From NCBI GenBank assembly GCA_021234155.1, contig JAJEKV010000036.1, positions 1,868,777 to 1,932,776 of the forward strand: a DNA stretch of 64,000 nucleotides, written 5' to 3'. Shown here piece after piece: positions 54,115 to 64,000 of the stretch. A program made the position numbers and the translations under genes. The notes below the pieces were generated by a model. The model did no database searches and had not been told where the DNA came from. It saw only the letters and a list, made by a program, of their open reading frames with translations. Source of the DNA: Isoetes taiwanensis. Lineage: Eukaryota; Streptophyta; Lycopodiopsida; Isoetales; Isoetaceae. How positions within the stretch are numbered: the stretch's first letter is position 1; each line of letters begins with the position of its first letter.

Positions 54115-55807
54115 TCAGTCCGCGATCGCATTTCTACAACTCTTGCGATTATGTCGTCCATATTGGCCACACCTAGAACACCGGTATGGTCGTATTTCTT
54201 TGAAGCGGTCCTCAGTACGGATGCGTTTTTTCTTTGGCCGACCAGGTGGCTTACGTGTAGCAGGAGGTTTCAGATTGGTCTCCTCGTCCTCTATCACATC
54301 CTCAAAGGGGAAAATTGCACCTTCATATGCATCACGCCATGCTCTCAGTAAATACTCAGGATGTGCATAACTTTGTGTACGTTTCTTCAGCCATAAAATT
54401 GCTCCCACAGCATGAGCGCATGGGATTCCTCTATGTTGCCAAGCATAACAAGTACATGTATGGTGCACTAGATCAACTATTCGTCTGTGCTCTGGGGTGA
54501 TTGCCTCAAACACAATTCCATCTGATGGTAAAATTCTATACTGCCTTGCACGATTAGTCGATTACATTTATCGCTTCTCTTCTTGGTACCAAAGTAAATG
54601 GTGCACTTTGACTGCCAGATTGCCATGCTTGCCCGGCTTCATTACCCCGTCGTGAAACCTCTCCATCAATGTACATCTAATATCAATGAGCATAGCAATT
54701 ATAGGCTTCTCCCTTGCATTCAATAATAGAGAATTCAAAGACTCTGATATGTTAGAGGTCAAATGACCAAACCGATGCCCCTGGAAGTGTGCAGTAGCCC
54801 AGCTATTTGGTAGTGTGGTCTCTAATAACCAATCTGTTGCTGCATTATTCAAATTCCTCATCTTACATATTTGCTCTTCAAATTCAGGGACTGTATTTGC
54901 TCATGCAACCTCCCAAAAGAAATGCAAAAACTCAGTGTTGTTGCATTTTTTCTTCAAATTTGCTTCGAGGTGCCTCATGCAATATGCATTTGGAAAGCCA
55001 GGAAAAACATCAAAAAGGGCCTCTTGCAAACCTTTGTCTCTATCTGATACAAACGTGAGACTTGAGTCCACCTGCAAGCTATTGCATAAATGCTGCAGAA
55101 ACCATACCCAATTCTCTGTGTTTTCATTGTCAATGACCCCGAATGTGATAGGAAAAAGACTACCTGTGGCATCAATACCTGTAGCACAAATGAGATGACC
55201 CAGATATTTCCCAGTTAAAAAAGTGCCATCTAATCCCACAAAAGGCCTACAACTCAAAAAACCAGTCAAACATGCTCCGTAGGTAAAGAATAACCTATAA
55301 AAACGTCCATTGCTCTCCTCAAGAGCAACTCTACTTCCTGGATTGCTTTCTAAGAGCTTCTGACAGAAGGCTTGTAATTTTTTCTAACCTCTTCTGTAGT
55401 CTCCATTAATGATGCCCATAGCTATTTCCTTTGCATTGTAAGCAACTGTATAGGTCACAGTAACGCCAGCTTCTCTACGAAAGTCATCTATCAACTCTGT
55501 TGGCTTATAATTAGGATGCTCTCTGAACTTTTCCTGGTATTTTCTTGCCAGCCAACTAGCTGATGCTTCTTTATTGTTCAATTGCTGGTTGCCACGACAA
55601 TTATGCACTCCTACTGAACGAATCATACATCTTGGGCCTTCACCAATCAAAGAAGCAAATAAGTGCCATGTGCAATTCTCATCACTGCATTTGACTCTAA
55701 ACCGTGATCTATCAGATTTAATAACTTTGAATTCAGTTTATGATGTAATGGCATCTGTCGGAACTGCATTCTTGACCTCTATCAATGAATCAAATATTGT
55801 TCCTTAA
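54115..55807 (-). pseudogene. MuDR/MULE transposase, copy 2 (more complete)
   Basis: Same domain order as copy 1 but with the FRREAGVTVTYTVAYNAKE junction complete (55490-55440) and EALFDVFPGFPNAYCMRHL intact (about 55025-54970), so the DDE core frame 55269-54901 is uninterrupted. The frame 55650-55384 covers the N-terminal linker. It is still broken: a TAA in the MuDR domain (about 55738), frame breaks between 55384 and 55269 and near 54901, and a disturbed stretch at about 54560-54660 separating the third acidic residue (about 54740) from the SWIM finger (54513-54115). Some of the last may be sequencing error. Confidence 0.9.
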
Positions 55808-58800
55808 ACTAGCTCCATATTGATAACCCTTGTAACAATTCCTGCAATATTGGAAAGAAAAGAAAAACTAGCAAAAATGCGCCATGAGTTTGTGGTCAAG
55901 CAAGATCAAACTAAAAACTATACTTATAGACTAAAATTAACATGAAAAATTTCTATGGGCCGATTCTTGAGTGCATGCATGAATTTGGTATCAATGTCAT
56001 TAATGTCTTCTTCTTCCAAGTTATGAGTCTTGCTACTTTGTATTATTCATCTTTTTTCTTAAGCTTTTTGTTCAAACATATGGGTAGAATCACTAAATAT
56101 AAATTTATCCGTTAAAATAATCATGATGGTGCACTGTACATCTATGTGGAGAAAGATTCTTTGGAGTGCTTTTTTTTTGCACTAATAAGTTGACTCATTG
56201 CTTTATGTTCATCTTTAGCACATATCTAGGGATTCAAATCTAGGAAGGATATTTGCAAAAGGATTTAAATCTTACGCTAAGCTATAACCTTGATTCATAA
56301 AGCTAGCGGGGAGGTCACGCATTCCATACCCACGAGGGGACATGAGAGGTCACTGTCGGGGCCGATTCAAGCACAATGCAAGATCGAGAAAGGAAAAAAA
56401 ATTCTATTGAGTTGCAACTATGCAAAATATTCCCTCTTGAGTTGCAACTGCATCTATGTTAAAAGCGACCGGGAACTAAGTTACCTCAAAGACAATGAGT
56501 GCAAAAATTAAAAAAATTCACGACGGACAACTTTACATCGCGCCAATCTCCGGATAATGTAGAATGTAGATACGTGTAATCCCTTTATCTTGGAAGGGTT
56601 GCTTGTGATTCATCGGGCCCACTTAACTCTTTTATAAGCCCTCAAAAAGCTCGTTTGATTGTTTTAGAAGTCCTCAAGGAGACTCTCTCCTACCATTGGG
56701 AAGAAGATGGTGCTTTATATTTATGGTTCATCGCATCAGCGATAATAAAAGAGATGAGATGTATGCGGTGTAAAAGTGGCGGCTACTCAAATTTCATGCA
56801 AACCTCTTGCTTAAGTAGAGATCTACTATGAACACATTTCTGATCTATATCAATTAATCTTGGTAAAGGCGGGGACATACAAAGATAAAAATCTTCCTCA
56901 TTTTCCACCTCTCCCTAGTTGTTGCATATTTGAGGTCTAACACTTGTCCTAATCAATTCCTAATTGATCAAAGGAGCCTCTAAAGCTGTCCCATGGAAGA
57001 TCTTGTTTTGTGAGATAGGTGGATATCTAGATATTTGGGCCTTGAGTAAAGCCTTCTTTCTTGATATTAAAGAAATGATCCCTATAAAGCTGCATCTTCA
57101 TTGGGAACTTCTTGGATTTACCCCGTTAGATCTTTGTATCTTGAGATATGCCAAAAACTCCATCTTAGAAAAAAACTACCAAAACTAATGAGATGCATGC
57201 CTCTCAAACAACACCATGCATTAAACTATCTATATATGGCGTCGCATTCATGTTTCTTAGTGCCATGGTTATGCGTCGGAAAAATGATTCGGAAAAAGAG
57301 ACTTACTTTGTCCAGCGATATCTTTGCGAACTCCTCTCGAAGCCTCTGCATAACCCGGTAGCGAGAGGCACAATAATTCTACGATAAACAATGTACATAT
57401 ATAAATTACTTTTACGTGTTGCAATTGTGCACTAAATGATTGGCCATTTAACACTTGAAAACAGTTCTCGGTCGACACCATTAACGGTTAAATAAATTTA
57501 TTTGCTCAATGTCGGTAACCAAATAAAAGTTAAGGCAACAATTCTAAGTTTTTATGAAGATAGTAGAGCAGCCTCCTTGAACCTTTCCAAGAGATAATAG
57601 CAATAATCACGGAATACATGCGACTTTTTTTAAGGATTCCGTTGCCACAACAAACAAAATTTGTCCTTCTTTGCAACTTGATGCAATATGTACCATCAAA
57701 AATTGTCATTCTCACATTGCCCAAACAATACTATTGTCCAAGCATGAAGACATTTGCTAAGCCATTGCATGAGAAACACAAAATCTATGGCTAGGAATAG
57801 AAGGCGGATATAGATGTACATGTCCATATGAAGTGTGAGAGCACACACATAAAGAGCCTCATTCTGGCGGCGGCGAGGAGCAGAAAATATGGATGTGGCA
57901 AAGCGCATACTGCAATGATAGAATTGAGAAACCACGATATCCCTCTTGCAAGTCAGTGACTCTTCAATCTAAAGTTTGACACAATTTCATGGAAACCCAT
58001 TTAAAAACATTAAAAGTTGAAGAACGAACAATATGATGCATCTGACATTGATATCTATAGAGGAAGCGTAGAGGCGACAAACATGAGAATAGATGAGATG
58101 ATGAGTTCGCACAAAAGGCGAAGAGCACTTTTCTGCGGGAATGGTTGCTAATAAATTGTCCACTTGCATAAATCATCACCATCATCACATCGAGTCAATT
58201 TGTTTGCAACCACCCTAAGCGATTGTAATTCTATCATGTGGCAATATATTGGTCATGCCAGCTCCAGCTCCTAAGAATGACAGAATGAAAGTTGCAATTT
58301 CCTCTGTGCCAACCTGTTGAACAGGAGATGGCATGTTATATGTGGCAGAAGAGTTATGGCAAAAAAATATTGCTTGCACCATCTGAAGTAATGTGGTATT
58401 CTTTAGGGCAGTGCAGTCCGTGAAACAACAAGATATGTATCAAATCGTTGCATGTATGCGGGGGCAAACAACTGGCGTAAAGGACTATAATTTTGCTTGA
58501 AAAACTAGGAAAAGCGAAACATGTCTATTTTACGCATTACTTCACGCACGGAATTTAGTCTTTGACATACACTAGCTAATCAATAAAATGTTATCTGACC
58601 CATCTTTGCTTTTGCCAACATTTAGAACAATTTATTCTTTAACCTTTAGTTCTTGGAACAAAGAAAGATGAGACATATGTGGCTTCTGGAAAGAGAGGCG
58701 AATTAGCAATTGTAATAAACTTTTGAGTAAACTATGTATCTGAGCTTTTCAGGCATAATTGGCAATGAAAATCAACCGAAATAACCTAGGATATAAAAAC

Positions 58801-59009
58801 ACATAAGCACTATAGCAAGAGAGGACTGCAAATTACCAGCATGGCAACTGATCCTTGTTGTGGTATCATGACTAACTGAGCATAAGTTTTTAACTAAAAC
58901 AGACAAAGAGGCAAGCATATGCAAACAAGGAAATGAAAATGAAAAAGACAAGTAGGACAAATTAGCACACAAATAGGTCAAAATCCAAATTGAAAAGCTG
59001 GTATCTCTG
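55808..59009. other. Non-coding region, copy 2
   Basis: Counterpart of 31698-34907, no gene recognised. Corruption is strong at 56150-58130 and nearly absent at 58210-58430 and 58560-59009. Confidence 0.5.
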
Positions 59010-60135
59010 TTACTCTTGGCATATCAGTCGCATATCACTGTTGGCATATGTTTGTAGAATGCCTACCTTGGCATATCAAATCTCTATGCTTCAATAGGAG
59101 GTCCTGCGTTCCCATAACTGTCTCATTCTCGCTGTCAGATTATGTCATGTGACAGCATAAAGGGAGCTACAGTTGAGAATAATAGTGAGATGGGACTCAT
59201 CCTTGTCTATAAAACTTTGCTCAATATTGTTTAACATCATAATGACAAAAAAGGAGTCATTCTGATGTCCACAAATCAGCGCTTGCATAAGTTGTTTAAA
59301 TAAAGGCAATATAATAATGTATTGATTATATACCCAACTAATGTTTCAAGCTGCTGAATATAGATATTGGTTAAAGTTTAAGGCTTTGGACATTATTTGC
59401 TAGACTAATCCATGTCAACTAAACAGTTATGATAAGCAGGTCTGCCACTCTTGGCATATCAGTGGTATATAACTGTTGGCATATGTTTGTAGAATGCCAA
59501 TGCTACCTTGGCATATCAAATCTCTATGCTTCAGTAGGAGGTCCTGCGTTCCATATCCACAGGGACATGAGACAGGTCACCAACGCCAATCTGCAGATAA
59601 TGTACAATGTCCATGTGGCTAAATCCCCTATTTTTCTAGTTTCTTTTCTGTTAATGGGTGGCAGATGAATAAATTATTTTAATGGGCTTGTTCTTTAGCA
59701 CAACTTCAATGGCGTTCCATCACATCACACCATCAAGGTTTTGAAACTAAAATGGATGATGCTATGAAGTGCATAAGCTTTCTACCCATTTGGCCAATGA
59801 TTTTTTTTTCCCGAGCTGTCTCATTCACCATTTGTTAGATTAAAGGGAACTTCTGAGTTGAGACTAATGGTGAGATGGGGCTCATCCTTGTCTATAAAAC
59901 TTTGCTCAATATTGATTCACATCATAATCACAATAAAGAAGAGTCATTCTGATGTCCACAAATCAGTGTCAACATCACTTGCATAGGTTGTTTAAATAAA
60001 GGCAATATAATAATGTACTGATTATATACCTAACTAATGTTCCAAGCTGCTGAGTATATCTATTGGGAAAAGTTAAGGCTTTGGACCTTATTTGCCAGAC
60101 TAATCCATGTCATCTAGACAGTTATGATAAGCAGG
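59010..60135. repeat. Direct repeats of 330-430 bp, copy 2
   Basis: Counterpart of 34908-36026, same block order, mostly base-identical except a disturbed stretch near 59800-59860. Confidence 0.75.
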
Positions 60136-61677
60136 TAACAAAATACGCTCATGCAGGAAATATTAGCATGGCTTGTACATTATATTTGGCATGGCTTGGA
60201 CTGCTGCTCTGATTTTGTTCATTGACATTTAAGCCATCACGGATGGTTTTCAAGTAGAGATAATTCCATTTGCAACGGAAAAAAGGCATCACAAAACTTA
60301 CGGAAGAATACGTTTTCGTTGAAGAAATCGTCTACAAATCAAACACTTGGATGAATGCATCTACAAAAACAAGAAATGTTTAATACGAAAAGGACTATGA
60401 AAACCGCTAATGCACGATCTCGGTACAAATTGACAAACAAAACAGAAATATCAAAGGGACATTACCGGTTTTGGAATTAGAAGCAACAACGAAGCCCATA
60501 TAGGATTCTTACCAGATAGGAATGTTTTGGTTTTGTTAGTACGAGGAGAGGAAGAAATGTAAGAGCAAAAACCGAACATAAATATATTCCCAATCAAACT
60601 CAGCATAGCTAGTAGTTCCAATGCAGATTGTTTAGTTAGTGTCAAAACTACAAACTTGCAAAGGTATCTGCGATCTCGTACAAATGGAAATGCACGATCG
60701 ATCGGTTTTGGAATTTAAAGCAGCGGCGAAGCCCTCCTATCCACCGAGAACTAAAAAAAAAGCGAATGTAACTAGCGGATTGCCGAGGGAAGAAGCAATT
60801 GAATGGCGAAAAGCATAAAAATGAAGGCTTCGATGGAGGCGCGGGTTATTTCCGCGACCTTTCCATCTACGTGCCATTTTAATTTTTAGCCAATTTTCTA
60901 ATTTTTCGGCCATTTTTAGCCAATTTTTTAATTTTTCTCGGCCATTGATTTGTAAAGAGAGCATCTAAAGGTGCGGGACATGCCATCTCACATTTTCTTT
61001 GATTTAGAAGCTGATGCGTGGATAGCCTAGAATTACAAGGAGGGGTTGCGCTTGGTTGGGCTTGGCGTGCTAAAAAAGACCACGATAAAAGACATCTTGC
61101 AGTAGGATGTTGATGCAGAACTTAATTTGGAAAAGAAACTAATTTAAAAGAAGCCAGTACTACTATCGGAATTCCCTTTCTCCAAACCGTTTCTCCAAAT
61201 CGTTTATCAACAATGAAAGAATAGAGAAATAAAAAGCATGCAAAACCAAAAGCATTGCACATTTTGTGAAGAATCGGCTTGCTTCGTTTAAAATTTGTCG
61301 TTACTGGCTTTGGACACAGGTCCTCCTGGGATCGTGCTTTCGCATATCAGATGTAGGCAAATTGATGCTTGGAATTGTCGTTTGTGCTCTGGATCTAGCT
61401 TCCCGCCACCGCCGTTCAACTGAAAATGAAGATACGTACAAAAAAGAAGGGCATTTTGACAAATACAAAGAAATTAAGGGCTTTTTGACCATTACACAAA
61501 AATACAAGGGCATTTTTAAAAATTTCCCTATTTCTTATATGACAAAAATAACTTTTTTCGCACATTTGCACAAACACAAGTTAGACTTTGAAGCAATGTG
61601 AGGCTATCCCCGTTGCGATCAAAGTGGGATTTTTTTGTGCATGTGATTGCTATTTTCATTGTTTGATTTGATCACGA

Positions 61678-62838
61678 CGAGAAAGTCATAACGTCGGATC
61701 TTTTCAATCCAGATCTGCGCCATATTTGTTGCCTGATAAAGCTCGATTCTTGCGGGAATAATCCTTCCATCGTTTTCTCCTCATAATCCCCTTCAATTCA
61801 AGTTTTTTTTGCTCCATTTTGGCATGTCCAATCCTCTTTTTTTGGTTCACAGTTTTTGGTAGAATGGCTCTTTGCTTCAAATCTTTGAAAGGCGGGATTC
61901 TCTACGTGTAGAATTGCGAGCCATTGGCTTTGAATATGGATCAGATCGGAAAAGTTTTGCGGTTATAGAATGAGGAAGATGCGGATGTGAAACATCCTCA
62001 AGATTTGATAAGGAAGAAATGAGAAACCTAGTTCTATGCCTAGATTTAAATATGTGTTGGAAGTGAAAGAGGCGGTAAGAAAATTTTGCTCTTCTGAGAC
62101 GGATGATTATGAGTTCTATTTTCCAGAAGAGAAGGAAACTTGGGAAGCAAAAAATCTTGCTATCTTATTATGTCGTTTCAGATCAAGGTCTTAAACAAAA
62201 AAGTGCTCTTCTGTTTTGGCCGCAGTGGTTATGAGAAGCCTAATTAAAGAGCAAAAATTCTCTGCATTCTACGGTGTTTGGATTTCAGAAAGAAGAAGAA
62301 AAATGGTACTTAAGGAAGATGTAGGCCAGTGTATCCTTTCGTATCCTTCTATTTCGTGAGCGAGGGGTTGAATAGGAATTTTAATCTTTGCTTGATTTCA
62401 AATTTGGGAAGAGCATGTTCGTCTCAAGTGCATATTTTTCAAAGGATCATTGCACGGTCTTCTCAATCTGATTTTTTATATCAAGTTAAGCTACGTAAGT
62501 GCCCTAATCCAAGTAAATGGGAAACTAATGATGGTACAAATGACTGGAAGTAAATGGGAAACCAGTGATGGCATAAATGGATGATGGTAGAAATTTAAGC
62601 CAACTGGAGACTTCAGTAAAATGGTCATAGCAAATACCCAAGCATCTATGCTCCCAAGCTGTTTAGATCTGAAAAATGTGGCTTCTAAATTTACAAGATG
62701 AGACTTCAACATAATTTTCGGAAGACATAAACATCTTTAAGGGCGATGGAGATGATGACCAACTATATATCTGACAACAAGTTCATGTGAGTACATCTGG
62801 ACTTTCTTTCTTTGCTAAAAATGAAAGGAACATTTAAA
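61678..62838. other. Right end of duplication and adjoining unique sequence
   Basis: 61678-62340 repeats 37561-38231. 62341-62838 is unique in the window and includes a 74-codon chance-like frame (62329-62553) and a near-repeat of AAATGGGAAAC-A-TGATGG (62515 and 62552). No gene recognised. Confidence 0.5.
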
Positions 62839-63746
62839 CGAGGTGCACCCGGACTACCCGCGATTCGTCGGATTACGTCGATCTTCGACCCGGATCCTAT
62901 GTTGGGGCTGTTAGCACCCCTCGTTCGGGCTTATAATCATTTTATGATTAGAAGCCTATGATTATGAAATATAAAATCGAATTTCGCCTAAGGTTTTGAG
63001 AGAATATCGAATCTCTATACGGCTTTGCCTAAGATTTTAAAATATAAAATACGGGGGCTCGAACCTCTATCAAAATAACTCAATATCCTAATAACTCAAT
63101 ATCCTAATAAGACTACTTTAATCAATATACCCAGTGAGCTAATGTGATTATTATTTATTTTATCTTTAATCTATATTTTTTTATAACAAACCATTCAATT
63201 GTTTTAGGGATATATGGTCTATAGTTTCAAGAATTGTTATTTTTTACATCCATATCAAATCCCTCTGGAACCCCCTGTTATTTTGCTACATGTTCTAAGC
63301 GAGGTGCACCACGGACTACCCCGATTCGTCGGATTAAGCGATCTTACGACCCAGATCATATGTTGGGGCCTGTTACCACCCCTCGTTTCGCTTATAGCCA
63401 TTTATGATTTGAGGCACCTATGATTTTGAAATATGAAATATGATTTCGCCTAAGATTTTGAGAGAATATCGAACCTCTATCTGACTTTGCCTAAGATTTT
63501 TAGAATATGAAATCTGGGGCTCGAACCTCTATCAAAATAACTCAATGTCCTAATAAGACTACTTTAACCAATATACCTAGTGAGCTAATGTGATTATTTT
63601 TTATCTTGAATCTATTTTTTTTTTTTTTTTTTATAACAACCCATCAATTGTTTTGGGGATATATAGTCTATGGTTTTAGGAATTGTTATTTTTACATCCA
63701 TATCAAACCCCACAGGACCCCTGTTATTTTGCTACATATTCTAGAA
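62839..63746. repeat. Tandem pair of about 460-bp AT-rich units
   Basis: Units 62839-63299 and 63300-63746 share their full length, starting CGAGGTGCACC and GATTCGTCGGATTA, passing TTTTGAGAGAATATCGAA and GGGGCTCGAACCTCTATC, and ending CCCCTGTTATTTTGCTACAT. Unit 1 has an extra internal duplication of AACTCAATATCCTAAT (about 63077-63110). Non-coding. Could be LTR-like or satellite; no TG...CA ends were found. Confidence 0.85.
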
Positions 63747-64000
63747 GACAAAATTATTTAAAATGAGTCATTATTCCGTTCTAAAACCAGATTGATCCCA
63801 TGAAATACATTACCTACAAATGCAACAAGGAAAACTCTATCAAGTCATACAAATCACAAGGAATAACTTGCAGACAATCTTGTGATGCTCAAAAGTGCAA
63901 GTGCAGTCTGCTTCCAATAGCAGAGCACATTCATTTGTAAAAGTTGAACTCCCGAGTTTGTTTAACTTTACAATTGCCTATATGAATATATTTATGAAGA
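63747..64000. other. Right edge, nothing recognised
   Basis: AT-rich sequence with no repeat partner in the window and no coding signal. Confidence 0.5.

Larger units (their letters stand above)
50256..61677. mobile_element. Composite inverted-repeat element, copy 2
   Basis: Counterpart of 26179-37560. Left end TCGTAGATGAAATCAAAC (first base changed), right end garbled (ATCACGACGAG in place of ATCTATGGCTTCAG), so the flanking 5-mer is readable only on the left. It keeps both IR-B arms (52962-53080 and 61409-61527), the ODF3-like ORF and a MULE transposase that lacks the two deletions of copy 1. Confidence 0.5.
38246..62340 (+). repeat. Tandem duplication unit, copy 2 (24.1 kb, patchily corrupted)
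   Basis: Collinear with 14083-38231 (offset about 24,163 at the left, 24,075 at the ODF3-like gene, 24,109 at the right). Long stretches are base-identical, others carry dense small indels and context-specific substitutions. Gene order is the same: gypsy RT to 3' LTR, transposase-like 5' half, LINE-B, coiled coil, repeats, 11.4-kb element. Unique sequence follows 62340. Confidence 0.95.

Noticed and set aside
38246-62340. RIP-like or methylation-deamination mutation of copy 2
   Set aside because: Deamination gives C>T/G>A. The observed CAG>CGG, CTG>ACG and frequent indels, with strand asymmetry, do not fit.
62329-62553. 74-codon frame at the right end of the duplication
   Set aside because: It runs across the duplication breakpoint, has no recognisable domain and no homolog in copy 1.
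63040-63070. GGGCTCGAACC as a tRNA T-arm
   Set aside because: No matching A box, anticodon arm or acceptor stem. It repeats at about 63516 as part of a 460-bp tandem unit.
1-64000. CRISPR arrays, bacterial operons or riboswitches
   Set aside because: No regularly spaced short repeats with unique spacers. Gene content is entirely eukaryotic (SWIM-MULE, copia, gypsy, LINE, SHIPPO).

Overview
The window is nuclear DNA of a land plant, dominated by nested transposable elements. Plant Ty1/copia and Ty3/gypsy elements, LINEs and a MuDR/MULE transposase all occur. The only intact, host-like gene encodes a SHIPPO/ODF3-type (PGPG-repeat) protein. That family belongs to the axoneme, so the source is probably a plant with swimming sperm (fern, lycophyte or bryophyte; less likely cycad or Ginkgo). 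The TE-rich layout fits a large fern-like genome best. The species cannot be named from sequence alone.

Layout. 1-5907: a LINE (LINE-A, + strand, 5' end outside the window, 13-A tail at 5895-5907). It is broken by two copia fragments in opposite orientation (431-1380 on -, about 1440-3645 on +) and by a 0.6 kb AT-rich insert with 43-bp-spaced palindromes (4625-5205). 5908-9830 and 20813-21860: two halves of one - strand transposase-like gene of a family I cannot assign. It is split by a complete but decayed 11-kb gypsy element (9831-20812) with two LTRs, a tRNA-Asp-type primer site, gag, PR, RT, RNase H, IN and a large extra 3' ORF region (17241-20226). 22180-24094: a second LINE fragment (LINE-B). 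24294-25600: a coiled-coil ORF remnant and short tandem repeats. 26179-37560: an 11.4-kb block with inverted ends and matching 5-bp flanks, holding the intronless ODF3-like ORF (27436-28620) and a broken MULE transposase (30044-31697), both on -.

The main architectural fact is a head-to-tail duplication. 14083-38231 is repeated as 38246-62340, so everything from the middle of the gypsy RT to the right of the 11.4-kb block occurs twice. The two ODF3-like ORFs differ by one residue. Other stretches of copy 2 are heavily altered, in an unusual way: CAG becomes CGG, CTG becomes ACG or TTG, and CG/CCG sites are disturbed, with many small indels. The alteration is strand-asymmetric and interspersed with clean patches. 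It looks like base-calling error at methylated CHG/CG cytosines in unpolished long-read sequence, not evolution. Yet copy 2 keeps 17-bp and 25-bp MULE segments that copy 1 has lost, so the copies are real different molecules (paralogs or haplotypes).

62341-64000: unassigned sequence plus a tandem pair of about 460-bp AT-rich units. No rRNA, convincing tRNA, CRISPR array or operon was seen. Apart from the two ODF3-like ORFs, every coding region is a transposon gene or remnant, and almost all are broken.
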